Assembly: GCA_016871755.1 (NCBI GenBank)
Contig: VHCJ01000014.1
Span: 1-64,000, forward strand
From: Verrucomicrobiota bacterium
GTDB lineage: Bacteria; Verrucomicrobiota; Verrucomicrobiia; Opitutales; Opitutaceae
Length of the DNA: 64,000 bases
Reading direction: 5' to 3'
Shown here: positions 63,051-64,000 of the stretch, one piece after another
How positions within the stretch are numbered: position 1 is the stretch's first letter
How the letters are laid out: the number at the start of each line of letters is the position of its first letter
Notes under the pieces: model-generated
Database searches by the model: none
The model's input: only the letters and a program-made list of their open reading frames with translations
What the model was told of the DNA's origin: nothing
Position numbers and translations under genes: made by a program

Positions 63051-64000
63051 ATGGCGAGGTTCCACTTCCGCTCCACCTGCCTCGACTCCCTCGCTGCTGT
63101 CCTGCCGCCGGAGAGGCTGAGCAGCGCCGAGATCGAAAGCCGGCTTGAGCCGCTGTACCGCCGCCTGCGCCTCCCGGAGGGGCGGCTCGAACTGATGACC
63201 GGCATCCGCGAGCGGCGCGTGTGGCCGGTCGGGACGCTTCCCTCCGACGCCAGCGCGGCGGCGGGGCGCGCCGTGCTGGCTCGCTCCGCGATCCCGGCCG
63301 AGGCCGTCGAACTGTTCATCCACGCGGCCGTGTGCCGCGACATGCTGGAGCCAGCGACGGCGGCCTTCGCGCACCGGAAGATCGGGCTGCCCGCCGGGGC
63401 GCAGATCTTTGATCTCTCCAATGCATGCCTTGGTTTCCTCAATGCCATCACCGTGGCGGGCGGATTGATCGAGTCCGGTCAAATCCGCTGCGCCCTCGTC
63501 GTCGCCGGCGAAAACGGGCGTCCGCTCGTCGACGAAACGATCCGGCACCTCGCGACCGCACCGCTCACCCGGGAGCAGATCAAGCCGTACTTCGCCAATC
63601 TCACCATCGGCTCAGGCGCCGTCGCGGCCATGGTCTGCCACCGCGACCTCGCGCCCCAGGGGCATCGGTTTCACTCCGGGGTGGCCCGCTCCGCCACCCA
63701 CCACAGCGCCTTGTGCCAAGGCGATACCCACGGCGCCGATGCGCTGGCGATGCAGACCGATTCCGAGCGTCTGCTCGAGGCGGGGGTCGCCCTGGCGGCT
63801 GAGACGTGGACCGAATTCCGCGAGGTTTCGGGCCGGAGTGCCGATGGATTCAGCCGCTTCGTCTGCCACCAGGTGGGGAGCGTGCATCGCCGCCGGCTCT
63901 ACGAGCGACTCGGTCTCCCCATCGAGCGCGACGTCTCGACCTTCGCCGAGTACGGCAACATGGGCTCCGTCTCTCTCCCGGCGACCCTCGCGGAGGCGGA
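63051..64000 (+). CDS. OleA/KAS III-like thiolase-fold condensing enzyme (3' end outside window)
   Basis: The frame runs off the right edge after 316 complete codons. The thiolase active Cys126 is in SNACLGF. RDMLEPATA places Glu100 26 residues before it, the spacing of Glu117 and Cys143 of OleA, which joins two acyl chains head to head. His273 (CHQVGS) and Asn303 (EYGNMGS) match OleA His285 and Asn315. It is thus closer to OleA than to the FabH that starts fatty acid synthesis, but a family role in lipid biosynthesis other than olefins remains open. It follows fabI by 2 bp. Confidence 0.82.
   Translation, partial: MARFHFRSTCLDSLAAVLPPERLSSAEIESRLEPLYRRLRLPEGRLELMTGIRERRVWPVGTLPSDASAAAGRAVLARSAIPAEAVELFIHAAVCRDMLEPATAAFAHRKIGLPAGAQIFDLSNACLGFLNAITVAGGLIESGQIRCALVVAGENGRPLVDETIRHLATAPLTREQIKPYFANLTIGSGAVAAMVCHRDLAPQGHRFHSGVARSATHHSALCQGDTHGADALAMQTDSERLLEAGVALAAETWTEFREVSGRSADGFSRFVCHQVGSVHRRRLYERLGLPIERDVSTFAEYGNMGSVSLPATLAEA

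Overview
The window is 64 kb of GC-rich chromosomal DNA from a bacterium that most resembles the Opitutaceae (Verrucomicrobiota). This placement is an inference. It rests on a TonB receptor of the style common in that family, four Gfo/Idh/MocA oxidoreductases, Tat-exported enzymes, a double-length UvrA and start codons that mostly lack a Shine-Dalgarno sequence. No rRNA, tRNA, CRISPR array, insertion sequence or prophage was seen.

Region A (1-29346) is an accessory carbohydrate or sugar-acid catabolic island. Rightward genes at 1-13312 encode exported propeller proteins of glycosidase type, an esterase-like hydrolase, an enolase-superfamily dehydratase coupled to a D-2-hydroxyacid dehydrogenase, an FG-GAP protein, a DapA/NanA-type aldolase, a BNR protein, a lactonase-like amidohydrolase and a sodium:solute symporter. 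A leftward block (20514 to 13367) encodes two Gfo/Idh/MocA enzymes flanking a ferritin-like di-iron protein, an HpcH-type aldolase, two SDRs, a small Dabb protein and a GntR/FCD regulator. A TonB receptor (20789-22981) is divergent from this block across a region with two GTATAC-core sites. After it come a sugar isomerase-like TIM barrel and a second, ungapped copy of the dehydratase/dehydrogenase pair (24036-26270). The likely logic is: outer-membrane uptake, extracellular or periplasmic processing, symport, oxidation to acids, dehydration to 2-keto-3-deoxy acids, then aldol cleavage. The substrate cannot be read from sequence.

Region B (26484-39328) mixes housekeeping genes with single metabolic genes: prfB with its programmed +1 frameshift, an exported oxidoreductase, ffh, a DAHP synthase, a double-ACT protein, mutS, another oxidoreductase, glutamate dehydrogenase and an unknown membrane protein.

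Region C (39338-54324) is core cell biology: tandem uvrA, ybeY, a PgpH-type HD phosphodiesterase, phoH, a HIT protein, fabF, rnc, two ABC-2 permeases without an ATPase, and parA.

Region D (54471-64000) carries glgA, then a light and redox operon (CPD-type photolyase, iron-sulfur photolyase/cryptochrome, DUF2256, TIGR01777 epimerase, renalase-like flavoprotein), then fabZ-fabI followed by an OleA-like thiolase that runs off the window.

The most interesting items are the duplicated dehydratase/dehydrogenase module with an altered catalytic triad, the di-iron protein inside the sugar operon, the pyrimidine-rich translation leaders, the tandem UvrA, and the OleA-like gene next to fabZ-fabI.
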